DNA of 64,000 bases from an uncultured Bacilli bacterium. GTDB lineage: Bacteria > Bacillota_I > Bacilli_A > RF39 > UBA660. Shown here piece by piece: positions 26,162 to 35,484 of the stretch. The notes below the pieces were generated by a model. That model was not told the DNA's origin and ran no database searches. It worked only from the letters and a program-made list of their open reading frames with translations. Within the stretch, counting starts at the first letter, position 1; every line of letters begins with the position of its first letter. The DNA lies in NCBI GenBank assembly GCA_944332475.1, contig CALVKA010000001.1:372001-436000 (forward strand). The letters are read 5' to 3'. The position numbers were made by a program, and so were the translations under genes.

Positions 26162-27007
26162 CTAATTTTCTCCTGTTATTATAAATCGGTCCACTTTTAG
26201 ACTAGATTGAATGGCTGTTTTTGCTTCTGTTGCTTTTCTTTCCAACTCTTCTTCTAGTGATGTTTTTGGATATGTAATTCTTATTGGAAACTTATATTCT
26301 AAATTTTTAGCTACATTTTGAACTTTTGTAATGTTGTCTTGTTTTATTCTACCAATTTTTCTTTCTATTATCTTTTCACTTTCTATTTTGATTAGTGATT
26401 CTAATTTTTCTTGTTGGATTTTAAGATTTTTTTCAAATACCGAAAGAAGAATAGCAGTTTTTTCGCTTTCTGATAGATGAGCGTATTGTAGACCTTCATA
26501 AAAACTGTCTATATTTTCAATTTCTTCTTGTGGTTCTTCTAGGTGATCTTTTACATTGTCTAGTTTCTTTAGAATATTTTCTTTTTTAGCGGTTGCGTTT
26601 TTAAGGGTTTCGTTTGTAATTAATTCTTTATAAGATTCTTCTATTGTCTTACGATATTCAGCTATTTTTTTCTTGATTTCTTGATATTGTTCTGCTTGTT
26701 GATAGCCTATTTTTTCTAAATAATATAAGTTTTTTATTTCTGCTTTGAAGGATGCTATAATGTTGTCTTCTTTTAATGTGTATTTTAACATTAGATTAAA
26801 GTTATCTCTTGCTTCTTCATCTTCGCTAGCATCATCTTCCTCATAATATGGAAAATTACTCACATCGTTTTTGGTAATATCTAGCATACCCTTGATATAG
26901 TTTAGTAGGTTGTCTTCTTTTCTTATTTTTTGTAATTCCTTTTGATAGGAACGTTCTTTCTCTTCAATATCTAATTTTAGTTTTTCCACAATTTGATTTT
27001 CTTGCAT
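26162..27007 (-). CDS. Coiled-coil protein, paralogue of the 586-residue gene
   Basis: The start is set at ATG 27007 (MQENQIVEKLKLDIEEKE). A promoter-like TATTATA block sits just upstream at about 27030, so the longer frame from 27103 would begin before the promoter. It encodes 281 residues, strongly helical and Lys/Glu-rich, with several heptad-like segments. It shares the motif SESEKTAILLSV with the downstream gene. It is the first gene of an operon of three unknown proteins. The two coiled-coil proteins may assemble together (inference). Confidence 0.6.
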   Translation of the reverse strand: MQENQIVEKLKLDIEEKERSYQKELQKIRKEDNLLNYIKGMLDITKNDVSNFPYYEEDDASEDEEARDNFNLMLKYTLKEDNIIASFKAEIKNLYYLEKIGYQQAEQYQEIKKKIAEYRKTIEESYKELITNETLKNATAKKENILKKLDNVKDHLEEPQEEIENIDSFYEGLQYAHLSESEKTAILLSVFEKNLKIQQEKLESLIKIESEKIIERKIGRIKQDNITKVQNVAKNLEYKFPIRITYPKTSLEEELERKATEAKTAIQSSLKVDRFIITGEN

Positions 27008-27114
27008 CGCTAGCACCCCTATTCTACATTCTATAATAGAGTATAACATATTTTCTTTTTGTTGAAAATAGGTTTTAAAAAAATAGTCATTTGTTTTTTT
27101 CATAAAAAAATAGC

Positions 27115-28590
27115 CTAAGCTACTGTATTGGCAAAGGCTAATTCATTTTCTATTTGAGAATAAAGATTGTTTATATTGGCATTTTGGTTTTTTTCATAAG
27201 TAACGGCTAAAACATATAGTTTTCCGCTATCAATGGTCACATAACTTCTGACGTTTATTTGGCGATCAAAGCAGTCTAATATTTCCCAATTATATCCATT
27301 GATTGGATTTGTAGAGACATTTCCGCAAGAATAAGAACTAGCTAGAGATTCTCTATAAATATTAGCATAATCGTTAGCAGTAACACTATAACCAATGTCA
27401 TAGGTTATTAGACCAATTATAATATCTTGGGCTGATGAAGTATATGCTTCGTCGTAGCCACTGGCATCAATTTTATTATAATCATCTGGGATATAGATTT
27501 CTAAACCTGAAACATTTACTGTTTCTCCCTTGGTATAGTCGTGATGATTGTCATAATCATAATCATAATCATAGTCATAGTCATAATCATAGTCATAGTC
27601 ATAATAATCATCGTTAGTGATTGAGTCCCATCCTTCTGTAATAATTTGTGTTCCTCCGATTGCTAATGCGCCTAAAAAGATCATTATTGTAATCACTAAG
27701 ATAAAGACGATATAACCACCAATTGTCAAACCGATAATTAATCCATTGCTTATTCCTTGTTGTGCTCCTGTATATTCTTTTTCTTTCGTTATATATAGAT
27801 AGAAATTAGAGATTGCTACATTTAGATATGGAGCTATCCATATAAGTAATAGGCCTATTGTGAAAATGCTTAAAATAAACCATCCTATATAACTAAAAAC
27901 TAATCCATAATACTCTACTCTATGTCCCTTGGTAAGATTTAATGCTTTCGTGATAGCATCTTTTACTGTTATATTTTCATCTTCTATTACAATATATGTT
28001 AACATTGCTAATGGTGGAGTAAAATAAACAATTAATATCAAATATGCTATTGCTCCAAGAAATGGAATACGAGATATTGCTGTCAATATTATATATGCTA
28101 TTATGTTGATACCTAATATTTTTAAAAATGTTTTTATATTTTTGATTGGATAGCTGAAAATATTTCCAACTGTTGTTTGCTCATCTCTACTGATATCTAG
28201 GCTTGATTTTGCCATACCTGTAGATAGGAATGTCGTAACCAATAGTAGAATAACTCCTGATATGATAGATACAGGCAATGATGCCGTTGTTAAATCTAGG
28301 TTGTAGCTATATGATGTGGCTCCTGTTTGGGTTTTGGTACCTAGGGTAAATGCCAGTATCATTAGAACAATAAATACCAAAACAAAGGATAGAATATAAC
28401 CTGCATATAATGGTCCTTTGTTTTTTGACATGGCATCTTTTTTTATGCTTTTTCTCACGATAGAATTATGAAGAGGCTCTCCAGTTTCTTTTGGCTTCTC
28501 TTCTTTTTGAGTTGGTAGTAATTCTTTTCCGCAAGAAGAACAGAATTTGCTTCCTTCTTCGTTTTTACTACCACAATAACTACAATACAT
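27115..28590 (-). CDS. Zinc-ribbon membrane protein with (Asp-Tyr)n repeat
   Basis: The protein has 491 residues. It starts with a zinc ribbon (CSYCGSKNEEGSKFCSSCG), then a polar linker and five to six membrane helices (about 60-310), typical of the GPDPase-like or DUF975-like membrane domain of small Bacillota proteins. A stretch of about ten Tyr-Asp repeats follows (about residues 327-347), encoded by a run of 6-bp units. The C-terminal 130 residues form a soluble domain with one disulfide-like Cys pair (YSCGN and ILDCFD). The zinc ribbon and membrane core are typical; the repeat is unusual. Confidence 0.7.
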   Translation of the reverse strand: MYCSYCGSKNEEGSKFCSSCGKELLPTQKEEKPKETGEPLHNSIVRKSIKKDAMSKNKGPLYAGYILSFVLVFIVLMILAFTLGTKTQTGATSYSYNLDLTTASLPVSIISGVILLLVTTFLSTGMAKSSLDISRDEQTTVGNIFSYPIKNIKTFLKILGINIIAYIILTAISRIPFLGAIAYLILIVYFTPPLAMLTYIVIEDENITVKDAITKALNLTKGHRVEYYGLVFSYIGWFILSIFTIGLLLIWIAPYLNVAISNFYLYITKEKEYTGAQQGISNGLIIGLTIGGYIVFILVITIMIFLGALAIGGTQIITEGWDSITNDDYYDYDYDYDYDYDYDYDYDNHHDYTKGETVNVSGLEIYIPDDYNKIDASGYDEAYTSSAQDIIIGLITYDIGYSVTANDYANIYRESLASSYSCGNVSTNPINGYNWEILDCFDRQINVRSYVTIDSGKLYVLAVTYEKNQNANINNLYSQIENELAFANTVA

Positions 28591-28660
28591 ATATACAACT
28601 CCTACTCTTTTAACTTTGATTTTATTATAACATACTTTCTTTTATAAAAGAAGAATATTT

Positions 28661-28984
28661 TTATGGGTTGCTGATGGCTTTTGACAATTCATTAAATAGG
28701 CCATTCATTGCCTTATTAAATCCCTTTTCTATCCAAGAAGATACTTTTAATCCTAGAGAAGAAATGGCGTTGTTGTAGTCTGTTTGTTCTTGTAAATAAT
28801 TGGTTGTATCTATTTCTTTTCCTTCTGCAATATCTTGTTCAAAACGCTCGATTGCATCCTCTGTCAAAGTTGTTTTCTTGCTTTCCGTATATTCATAGTA
28901 TCCAGTCATTTGACTAATATATAATCCCAAAAATAATATCACTAATAGAATAAAACTAAACTCTGCCATTTTTTTATAGTTCAT
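28661..28984 (-). CDS. Small membrane protein of the spoIIP-gpr operon
   Basis: The protein has 107 residues with one N-terminal membrane helix (about 9-28) and a helical acidic region after it, suggesting a single-pass protein with its bulk outside. It overlaps the end of spoIIP by 11 bp. Genes in this position are often uncharacterised sporulation factors, so a role in engulfment is conceivable (inference). No family recognised. Confidence 0.65.
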   Translation of the reverse strand: MNYKKMAEFSFILLVILFLGLYISQMTGYYEYTESKKTTLTEDAIERFEQDIAEGKEIDTTNYLQEQTDYNNAISSLGLKVSSWIEKGFNKAMNGLFNELSKAISNP

Positions 28985-29903
28985 TTTCCGAAATCACCTC
29001 CAAAAAACATTCTGCAAAGGCTAGTGACGTATTTAATACTTCATCTATCGTGTTATCTGGTCCGCCCATTTCTACTAAGATGGTATATGGAGAAAAATCT
29101 TGATTATATACTCCATTTACACCCTCTCCTTCTTTTTTGTAAATTCCTTTAGAAAGAGATGGATATTTTTCATTTAATTTTTCATTAATCTTTTCCGTAA
29201 ATGATAAGTTTTCTTGGTAGGATGGATTTTCTAGTCCAATTAAAAATAGAATGGATGCATAGTTTTTATTGTCAATCGTTACCGTGGTTCTTTCTTTTGG
29301 TAGACTATCACGATGTACATCAATAAAGTATTTTAATGATGGGTAATTGTTCTTTGCTTGCTCTAATAACAATCTACTTGCATCATAACTTCCAGCATAA
29401 TTCCATCCGTGTTCATTTAATATTTGCTTGATACTTTGTTCTTCTACCATTGTTTGATAGTTTTTTTCTTCGAATTTTTCTTCTAATATATAATTATTCA
29501 TTTGAACGGTTGGCATGACGCTATATTCTACAAAACTGCTTGGCGTATATTCTTCTGTTTGATGGGAGTTATAAATATAAATTAATGGAGAGGATTCTTT
29601 GTTGAGTCTAACTGTGGGATTCGTTTTTTCTTGATTTATTACTAAGCCTCGATAATTTGCCTTTATTAATGTTTTTACGGCTTCTTTCTTAGTGGGGAAT
29701 AGGATATTCGCGACTTCTTTTAGGATGGATGTTTCTTCATTAGGAGATAATAATATTTCTACTAACTCTTTTTGATCTATTTTGATTTTACTTTGTTCTA
29801 GATATTGAAATGTGATATAGATACTCAAAACAAAAAGAAGGAACAAAAATACACATTTTCCTTTTTTCTTTTTCTTGGTATGAAAATAAAATTTCTTTCT
29901 CAT
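28974..29903 (-). CDS. spoIIP: Stage II sporulation protein P
   Basis: The protein has 309 residues, a membrane anchor near residues 15-35, and the SpoIIP amidase/endopeptidase domain (about 95-305). Motifs: YNSHQTEEY (His114), FIDVHRDS (His197), and VEMGG near residue 275. SpoIIP degrades septal peptidoglycan during engulfment with SpoIID and SpoIIM. The gene follows gpr in the same direction with a 36-bp gap, as in Bacillus. The predicted zinc ligands are retained, so it is probably active. Confidence 0.95.
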   Translation of the reverse strand: MRKKFYFHTKKKKKGKCVFLFLLFVLSIYITFQYLEQSKIKIDQKELVEILLSPNEETSILKEVANILFPTKKEAVKTLIKANYRGLVINQEKTNPTVRLNKESSPLIYIYNSHQTEEYTPSSFVEYSVMPTVQMNNYILEEKFEEKNYQTMVEEQSIKQILNEHGWNYAGSYDASRLLLEQAKNNYPSLKYFIDVHRDSLPKERTTVTIDNKNYASILFLIGLENPSYQENLSFTEKINEKLNEKYPSLSKGIYKKEGEGVNGVYNQDFSPYTILVEMGGPDNTIDEVLNTSLAFAECFLEVISENEL

Positions 29904-29939
29904 TCTATCACCAAGACTAATATAGTCTTTTTTTAGATC

Positions 29940-30977
29940 TTAATTTGTCGGATTAAAGTTTTTATGCAAACTTTTATTAATCATATTACCTAATAATAAA
30001 CTAAGCTTATCGATTAAAAAGTCAATTTCTTTGGGGGTAACCATCATGTTGTAGTCTACTGGTAATAATACTTCTAATATTAATTGCTTTAATTCTTGTT
30101 CATCTAATAGGCCTACCATTCCTAAAATATCTTCTTTTTGTTCGTTACTTAAGTCTGATGGATGATCTTTATAATTTTGGTTTTGTATTGGTACTAGTTT
30201 TAACTTGTCATTTTGTTGATTATCTAATTGATAACTTATTTGCTTTAAAAGTAGTTGCAGAGTATTTTGTACAATCGTGGTAGCATCTACTACTGTTGGT
30301 ATTCCTATTGCGATAACAGGGATTTTTAATGTATCTTTGCTGATTTCTATGCGGTTATTTCCAATTCCACTACCTGGAGAGATACCGGCTGTTGTAATTT
30401 GGATGGTCTTGTTTAATCTTTCGATAGAGGAAGATGCTAAAGCATCAATTACGATTAATAAATCTGGTTTTGTTTTCTCTACAATTCCTTCAATTAAGTC
30501 TTTCGTTTCTATCCCTGTTGATCCAGTTACGCTTGGTTTAAAGCTTGCTACATTTCTGTATCCATCCTCTACTTCTCCTAATAAGAATAAATGCCTTGTT
30601 ACTAATACTTGATCAATTGTCTTTGGGCCTAGGGCATCTGGTGTTGAGAAGGCATTACCAAGACCTACTACTAATACTTTGTCTTCTTCTTTTATGTTTA
30701 ATTCTTTTAATACTCTTTTTAGTCCTTCGATACTTACCTTCTCTACTTGTTTAAAATTATTTTTGTCTGTAATGTCAGTAAAGGAGATCGTTTCATAAAC
30801 ACCTTCTTTTTTGTGCCAAATACTTGCTGTATTTTTATCTATTTTACTTTCTTCTAATGTGACATTCTTTTCTTGTATTATTATTTCGGATATAATTTTT
30901 TCTTCTTTTTGACTGTTAATCTCATCAATAATTAAGTCTGTTCGTAGGCCTTTATTTTTTAAATCTATTGTATGCAT
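29940..30977 (-). CDS. gpr: GPR endopeptidase (germination protease)
   Basis: The protein has 345 residues, a typical length. Family motifs include VVGLGNAFSTPDALGP near residue 105, IDALASSSIERLNKTIQI and the GIGNNR segment, and a C-terminal helix region. GPR degrades the small acid-soluble DNA-binding proteins when spores germinate and is made as a self-processing zymogen. The gene is divergent from rpsT and followed by spoIIP, the Bacillus order, which strongly suggests a spore-forming ancestor. Confidence 0.96.
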   Translation of the reverse strand: MHTIDLKNKGLRTDLIIDEINSQKEEKIISEIIIQEKNVTLEESKIDKNTASIWHKKEGVYETISFTDITDKNNFKQVEKVSIEGLKRVLKELNIKEEDKVLVVGLGNAFSTPDALGPKTIDQVLVTRHLFLLGEVEDGYRNVASFKPSVTGSTGIETKDLIEGIVEKTKPDLLIVIDALASSSIERLNKTIQITTAGISPGSGIGNNRIEISKDTLKIPVIAIGIPTVVDATTIVQNTLQLLLKQISYQLDNQQNDKLKLVPIQNQNYKDHPSDLSNEQKEDILGMVGLLDEQELKQLILEVLLPVDYNMMVTPKEIDFLIDKLSLLLGNMINKSLHKNFNPTN

Positions 30978-31078
30978 TTTATCACCCTATTCTTAATCTT
31001 TACAAAAGAAGAAAAAATATTTGCTTTTTCTTTTTTTTTTTGGTAAAATTAATGTGTTTATAAAAGTGAGGTGAAAAA

Positions 31079-31339
31079 ATGCCAAATATAGCAAGTGCTA
31101 AGAAAAGAGTACGTTCTAATGAAAAAAAAGCAACTGTAAATACTTTAGTAGTTTCTAGTATGAGAACTGCCGTTAAAAAATTCGAAAAAGAAGTTAACGC
31201 AGGTAACAAAGAAGCAGCTAGCACTAACTACAATATTGCTATTCAAAGAGTTGATAAAGCAATGTCAAGTGGTAAGATTCATAAAAATAAAGCTGCACGT
31301 TTAAAATCAAGATTAACTAAAATGAAAAATGCTATGTAA
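31079..31339 (+). CDS. rpsT: 30S ribosomal protein S20
   Basis: The protein has 86 residues, basic and helical. N-terminal PNIASAKKRVRSNEKK matches the family, and it has the usual alternating Lys/Arg helices. GAGGTG lies just before the ATG. It binds 16S rRNA in the body of the small subunit. It is divergent from gpr and ends in a perfect terminator. Confidence 0.98.
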   Translation: MPNIASAKKRVRSNEKKATVNTLVVSSMRTAVKKFEKEVNAGNKEAASTNYNIAIQRVDKAMSSGKIHKNKAARLKSRLTKMKNAM

Positions 31340-31368
31340 ATCAATCAATTCGTTGATTGGTTTTTTAT
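31339..31368 (+). terminator. Terminator of rpsT
   Basis: AATCAATCAA-TTCG-TTGATTGGTT (one G-U pair) followed by TTTT, overlapping the rpsT stop codon. Confidence 0.85.
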
Positions 31369-31430
31369 TTACTTTTTCTTATACTTACGATAAAATGAAA
31401 ATAACATAGTATGATGATGCTGGAGGGATT

Positions 31431-32348
31431 ATGAAACAAGCTTTAATTATATTGGGAATCACTCTTATTTTTGTTGGAGTTCTTTATTTTTATCAAGATG
31501 AATTACAAGATGCTTATTATTCTTTTTTAAGAGATATGACAGAAGAAGATGTTCAACTCGAAAAAAATGAATATTACCGAGATTATGATTTTGATTTTGT
31601 ACAGAATACGGATGATTTTGAACCTGATAATACACAAGATATTTTAAATATTTTTTATACCGTTATTAATTCTGGAATGGAGAATTTTACTTTTTATTGT
31701 CCAGATAGTTATAGTGAGTGTTTGAACGAAGTGCAAAGTTTGGCAAACAATCAAGATTTACTTTCTCATATTAATAATTTTGTTCATCCATTTAACGGAT
31801 TCAATCATATTGAAACCAAATATGATTCCTTAGGAAAAGTAGATATTCATATTCAAAAAAGCTATACAGAAGAAGAAATTGATGAAATTACAAATGAAGT
31901 AGATTCTTTATCTAATATGTTGATTAATTCTAGTGATAGTGATGAGAATAATATTCGAAGAGTTCATGATTATATCATTAACAATACCGTTTATGATTCT
32001 GGTAGAAGTGACTATAATATCACTACTTATGCTTCTGATATTGCTTATGGCCCTCTTTTTGAAGGTTATGGTATTTGTGGTGGTTATACGGATGCGATGG
32101 AGTTGTTTTTAGAGAAAATGGGAATTGAAAGTTATAAAATTTCCAGTGATCAACATGTTTGGAATGCTGTTTATTTGAATCATCGTTGGTATCATTTGGA
32201 TCTTACTTGGGATGATCCTGTTACGGATACTGGTGAAAATGTATTAGAGCATAAATTCTTCTTAGTGGATACCCCTACTCTTTTATCGTTAGAACAGACA
32301 GAACACAGATTTGATCAGAATATTTATTCAGAATTAAAAGAGGCTTAG
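31431..32348 (+). CDS. Membrane-anchored transglutaminase-like protein
   Basis: The protein has 305 residues. A single N-terminal helix (about 4-20) anchors it outside the membrane. The C-terminal part (about 170-290) has a transglutaminase/papain-like triad: Cys216 in GYGICGGYTDAME, His242 in DQHVWNAVYL, Asp257 in YHLDLTWDDP. This spacing matches the family. Such proteins act as cell-surface peptidases or protein cross-linkers. The gene stands between rpsT and miaA, facing miaA, with a terminator between them. Confidence 0.85.
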   Translation: MKQALIILGITLIFVGVLYFYQDELQDAYYSFLRDMTEEDVQLEKNEYYRDYDFDFVQNTDDFEPDNTQDILNIFYTVINSGMENFTFYCPDSYSECLNEVQSLANNQDLLSHINNFVHPFNGFNHIETKYDSLGKVDIHIQKSYTEEEIDEITNEVDSLSNMLINSSDSDENNIRRVHDYIINNTVYDSGRSDYNITTYASDIAYGPLFEGYGICGGYTDAMELFLEKMGIESYKISSDQHVWNAVYLNHRWYHLDLTWDDPVTDTGENVLEHKFFLVDTPTLLSLEQTEHRFDQNIYSELKEA

Positions 32349-32363
32349 TAGGCCTCTTTTTTT
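32336..32363. terminator. Bidirectional terminator between transglutaminase-like gene and miaA
   Basis: AAAAGAGGC and GCCTCTTTT pair around a 7-nt loop, with a T-run on the plus strand. It lies on the convergent junction. Confidence 0.8.
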
Positions 32364-33226
32364 ATGTTTTGATAAATTGTATTTATGGTTTCTTGAAAAT
32401 TGGAAAAATTTACTTCATACCAATTTGTTTGAAATTGATGATTGAAAAAGGTATATTGTCTTTTTGCATAATGTCTAGAATGTAATTTGATTTCTTCTAT
32501 TACTTTTTCTAGTTGTTTGTCATTAAATAAATAGTCATAGAATTCTTTATAACCAATAGCGCTATTTAAAACTTTTGAGTGTTGATACTCCTCTTTTAAG
32601 GAGTTAATCTCTTCTAATAGACCTTCTTTTATCATTTTGTCTACACGTTTATTAATTCTATCATATACGATTTCTCTGGATGCTGTTAATCCTATTATAT
32701 AAATTGGGTAGAGACAATGATCTTTTTCTTTGGTCATTGGTTCTTGATTTTCTAATTTGTTGAGTGTTCGCACTAATCTTTTTCTGTTGTTTGGATGAAT
32801 GGTAATTGTATTATCATATTGTTTAATTTTTTCTAGCAGTTCTTCATTGGTAAGGTTTTCATATGTGTTCTGTGTTGTGCCTTGGGTAAAAATATAATTA
32901 TAAAGAGCGGCTTTGATATAAAGGCCGGTTCCTCCTACGATAATGACTCGTTTTCCTCTTTTCGTTATCTCTTCTATTTTTTTTCGTGCGTCTTGTTGAT
33001 ACTGGTAAACGCTGTAATCTTCTGTTGGTTCTTTGATATCAATCAAATGGTGAGGGACTTCTTTTCTTTCTTCTCTCGTTGGCTTGGCACTGCCAATATC
33101 TAACTTTTTATAGATAGATACGGAGTCTCCGTTTATTATTTCTGCATCTAATTTTTTTGAAAGTTCAATACTTAATTTGGTCTTCCCTACCCCCGTTGGT
33201 CCTATGATGACGATGATGGGTTTCAT
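32345..33226 (-). CDS. miaA: tRNA dimethylallyltransferase
   Basis: The start is taken at ATG 33226 (MKPIIVIIGPTGVGKTKL). The protein has 293 residues. P-loop GPTGVGKT at 9-16, the family region NGDSVSIYKKLDIGSAKPT, and IIVGGTGLYIKA are present. The enzyme transfers a dimethylallyl group to A37 of UNN-reading tRNAs. The downstream position after mutL is the usual Bacillota layout, with a 12-bp gap. Confidence 0.96.
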   Translation of the reverse strand: MKPIIVIIGPTGVGKTKLSIELSKKLDAEIINGDSVSIYKKLDIGSAKPTREERKEVPHHLIDIKEPTEDYSVYQYQQDARKKIEEITKRGKRVIIVGGTGLYIKAALYNYIFTQGTTQNTYENLTNEELLEKIKQYDNTITIHPNNRKRLVRTLNKLENQEPMTKEKDHCLYPIYIIGLTASREIVYDRINKRVDKMIKEGLLEEINSLKEEYQHSKVLNSAIGYKEFYDYLFNDKQLEKVIEEIKLHSRHYAKRQYTFFNHQFQTNWYEVNFSNFQETINTIYQNIKKEAY

Positions 33227-33237
33227 ATTTCTCACCT

Positions 33238-35022
33238 CTAGTCTTGTGCACGTTTGAATAATTTTTCTAGTTCATATCTAGTATAAGTAATAATAGTGGG
33301 TCTTCCGTGAGGACAAGTAAATGGGTTATCACAATATCTTAGATTATCTAGCAACCACACTTGATCTTCATAAGAAAGATAATCGTTTGCTTTTATTGAC
33401 ATTCTGCAGGCAATGGTTGCGGCCATTCTCCATACAAACTGATCAAAGTCAAAGTTTTCTTTGCTTACTACAATATCAATAACCTTTCGAATGCATTCTT
33501 CTGCAATGTTTTCTGGTATCCAATTTGGATGACTTCTAACAATAATTGTATTATCCCCAAACCCTTCTATTACAAAAGCACATTCTTTTAACATATCTAA
33601 ATGATTTCTGATAATTAAAAATTCATTGCTTGTTAATTCTATTTTGATGGGGATTAATAAGTCTACTGGTTGTTCTTTTTCTTTTAATGATTTTAATACT
33701 TTTTCGTAGTTTATTCTCTCGGCTGCAGCATGTTGATCTATGATATACATTCCATCTTCATTTTCAGCAATAATATAAGTTAAGTAAACAACTCCTCTTG
33801 GAATCATTGGCTTGATTCTTGCTTTTCTTGGTTCTTCTTCTGTTTTAGTTTCTATTTTTTCTTCTATAGAATCTTGTTGAGGTATATCTTCTTCTGGCAG
33901 AGTATCTGCAACCGAAAAATCTAAGACGGTCTCTTCATATTTTGGTTCTTCCTTTGTATCATTATGAAAAGCTTGATATAAGGGAATCGTTGTTTCTCTT
34001 ACGGCCTCTTCTGTTCTAGTACTAATATTGGGTATTAAGGTTAGTTTTTCTAATTGTCTTGTTATCTCATCATAGACTAACTCTTTTAATGTATCCATTT
34101 TAGAAAATTTAATATCCATCTTTGTTGGATGAATGTTAATATCTATTAATATAGGATCTACGTCAATGTTTAATACAATAATTGGAAATTTATCCTTTGG
34201 AATATATGTATGATAGGCATCGGTGATAATTTTGTTTAATTCATTGTTCTTAATTACTCTACCGTTTACTAACGTTGTAATGGCATTTCTATTACTTTTT
34301 TGCATCTCAGGATAAGAAATATATCCATGAATATAATAGTCATCGTTTTCTCCAGATATTTCTATCATTTTTTTGGTGACATCTGCTCCGTATATCTGGT
34401 AAATTACTTTTCGTAAATCGCCTTTTCCATCGGTATCTAATAGTATCTTCCCATTGTTGATTAAAGTAAATTTAATATTTGGATATGATAGAGCCATTTT
34501 ATTGACATAGTCTGTAATATTAGCTAATTCTACATATAGATTTTTTAAATATTTTAATCTTACCGGTGTGTTATAGAATAAGTCTTTTACGGTAATCGTT
34601 GTTCCTTTTTGTAGATCACTATCTTCTATGTGCATGTCTTTTCCACCAGAAAGTGTTAAGTAGGTTCCCCGTTCTCCGTTTGATGTTTTTAGTTCGATGT
34701 TTGAAACGGAAGCAATCGAAGGAAGTGCTTCTCCTCTAAAACCAAGGGACTCAATATTAAAGAGATCATCTAGATTTTTTAATTTGGAAGTTGCATGTCT
34801 AGAAAAGGCAAGCTTTGCATCTTCTTGGTCCATTCCAATTCCGTTATCTGTTACTTTTACTTCTTTTACTCCAGAATCAATTAATTCAATTTTTATTTCA
34901 TCACTTTGTGCATCAATTGCATTTTCTACTAATTCTTTTACGACGTTCATCGTTTTTTCTACGACTTCTCCTGCCGCAATCTTATTGGCTAGGATTTCGT
35001 CCATTATTTGGATTTTGCTCAT
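33238..35022 (-). CDS. mutL: DNA mismatch repair protein MutL
   Basis: The protein has 594 residues. The GHKL ATPase domain (about 1-330) has ELVENAIDA, DNGIGM, and GFRGEALPSI. The linker is acidic and the C-terminal domain carries the endonuclease motif DQHAAAERINYE (429-440) and CPHGRPT. These features define a MutL with its own nicking activity, as in Bacillus, rather than the MutH-dependent type. It lies upstream of miaA and downstream of a single pilin gene. Confidence 0.97.
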   Translation of the reverse strand: MSKIQIMDEILANKIAAGEVVEKTMNVVKELVENAIDAQSDEIKIELIDSGVKEVKVTDNGIGMDQEDAKLAFSRHATSKLKNLDDLFNIESLGFRGEALPSIASVSNIELKTSNGERGTYLTLSGGKDMHIEDSDLQKGTTITVKDLFYNTPVRLKYLKNLYVELANITDYVNKMALSYPNIKFTLINNGKILLDTDGKGDLRKVIYQIYGADVTKKMIEISGENDDYYIHGYISYPEMQKSNRNAITTLVNGRVIKNNELNKIITDAYHTYIPKDKFPIIVLNIDVDPILIDINIHPTKMDIKFSKMDTLKELVYDEITRQLEKLTLIPNISTRTEEAVRETTIPLYQAFHNDTKEEPKYEETVLDFSVADTLPEEDIPQQDSIEEKIETKTEEEPRKARIKPMIPRGVVYLTYIIAENEDGMYIIDQHAAAERINYEKVLKSLKEKEQPVDLLIPIKIELTSNEFLIIRNHLDMLKECAFVIEGFGDNTIIVRSHPNWIPENIAEECIRKVIDIVVSKENFDFDQFVWRMAATIACRMSIKANDYLSYEDQVWLLDNLRYCDNPFTCPHGRPTIITYTRYELEKLFKRAQD

Positions 35023-35032
35023 GTTTCACTTC

Positions 35033-35458
35033 CTAATCTTCTGGGTATTTGTGAGTGACCCCTTTTGCTCCTGAACATGTTACTGTTACTTCAAATTGAT
35101 AGTCATCCAAACCGATGGTTGAACTATTTGTTTTATTTGTAACTTTTACCGTTCCATCACACGTTTTACTATTATCATAGGGGTCTGTTGGTCTATCTAT
35201 CAATCCTTCTGCTTCATATAAAGTATCAAGAATTTCTATCTCGACTGATTCCCCTTGATTTAAAACAATATTATTTTCCATCATGTAATTAACCGCTCCG
35301 TCATATGATGTTGATGCTATGGTGTCCATGGCTTGTTCTCTTGATTTTCCTATGTAGACTGTAACAGCAGCTGTACCTACTGTCATAAGAATACCTAAAA
35401 TTGCAATTACAGCTAATAATTCAACCAATGTAAATCCCCTATTACTTAACTTTTTCAT
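35033..35458 (-). CDS. Lone type IV prepilin-like / competence pseudopilin protein
   Basis: The protein has 141 residues. The N-terminus has a prepilin cleavage motif (NRGFTLVELLAVIAILGILM), with the conserved Glu5 after the cleavage site, and a long hydrophobic helix. The globular part has a Cys pair (KTCDGTV and VTVTCSGA). No pilin peptidase, ATPase or secretion gene lies nearby, so it is likely an isolated minor pilin. It shares its operon direction with uvrC and mutL. Confidence 0.82.
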   Translation of the reverse strand: MKKLSNRGFTLVELLAVIAILGILMTVGTAAVTVYIGKSREQAMDTIASTSYDGAVNYMMENNIVLNQGESVEIEILDTLYEAEGLIDRPTDPYDNSKTCDGTVKVTNKTNSSTIGLDDYQFEVTVTCSGAKGVTHKYPED

Positions 35459-35484
35459 TTTATCACCCTTTCTTCTTCATTATA

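Noticed and set aside
27008-27103. Upstream extension of the coiled-coil gene (MKKTNDYFFKTYF)
   Set aside because: A -10-like box falls between this ATG and the ATG at 27007, so the long form would begin before the promoter.
27540-27620. Six-base repeat as a CRISPR or noncoding satellite
   Set aside because: The units are far too short, unspaced, and in frame with a coding sequence.
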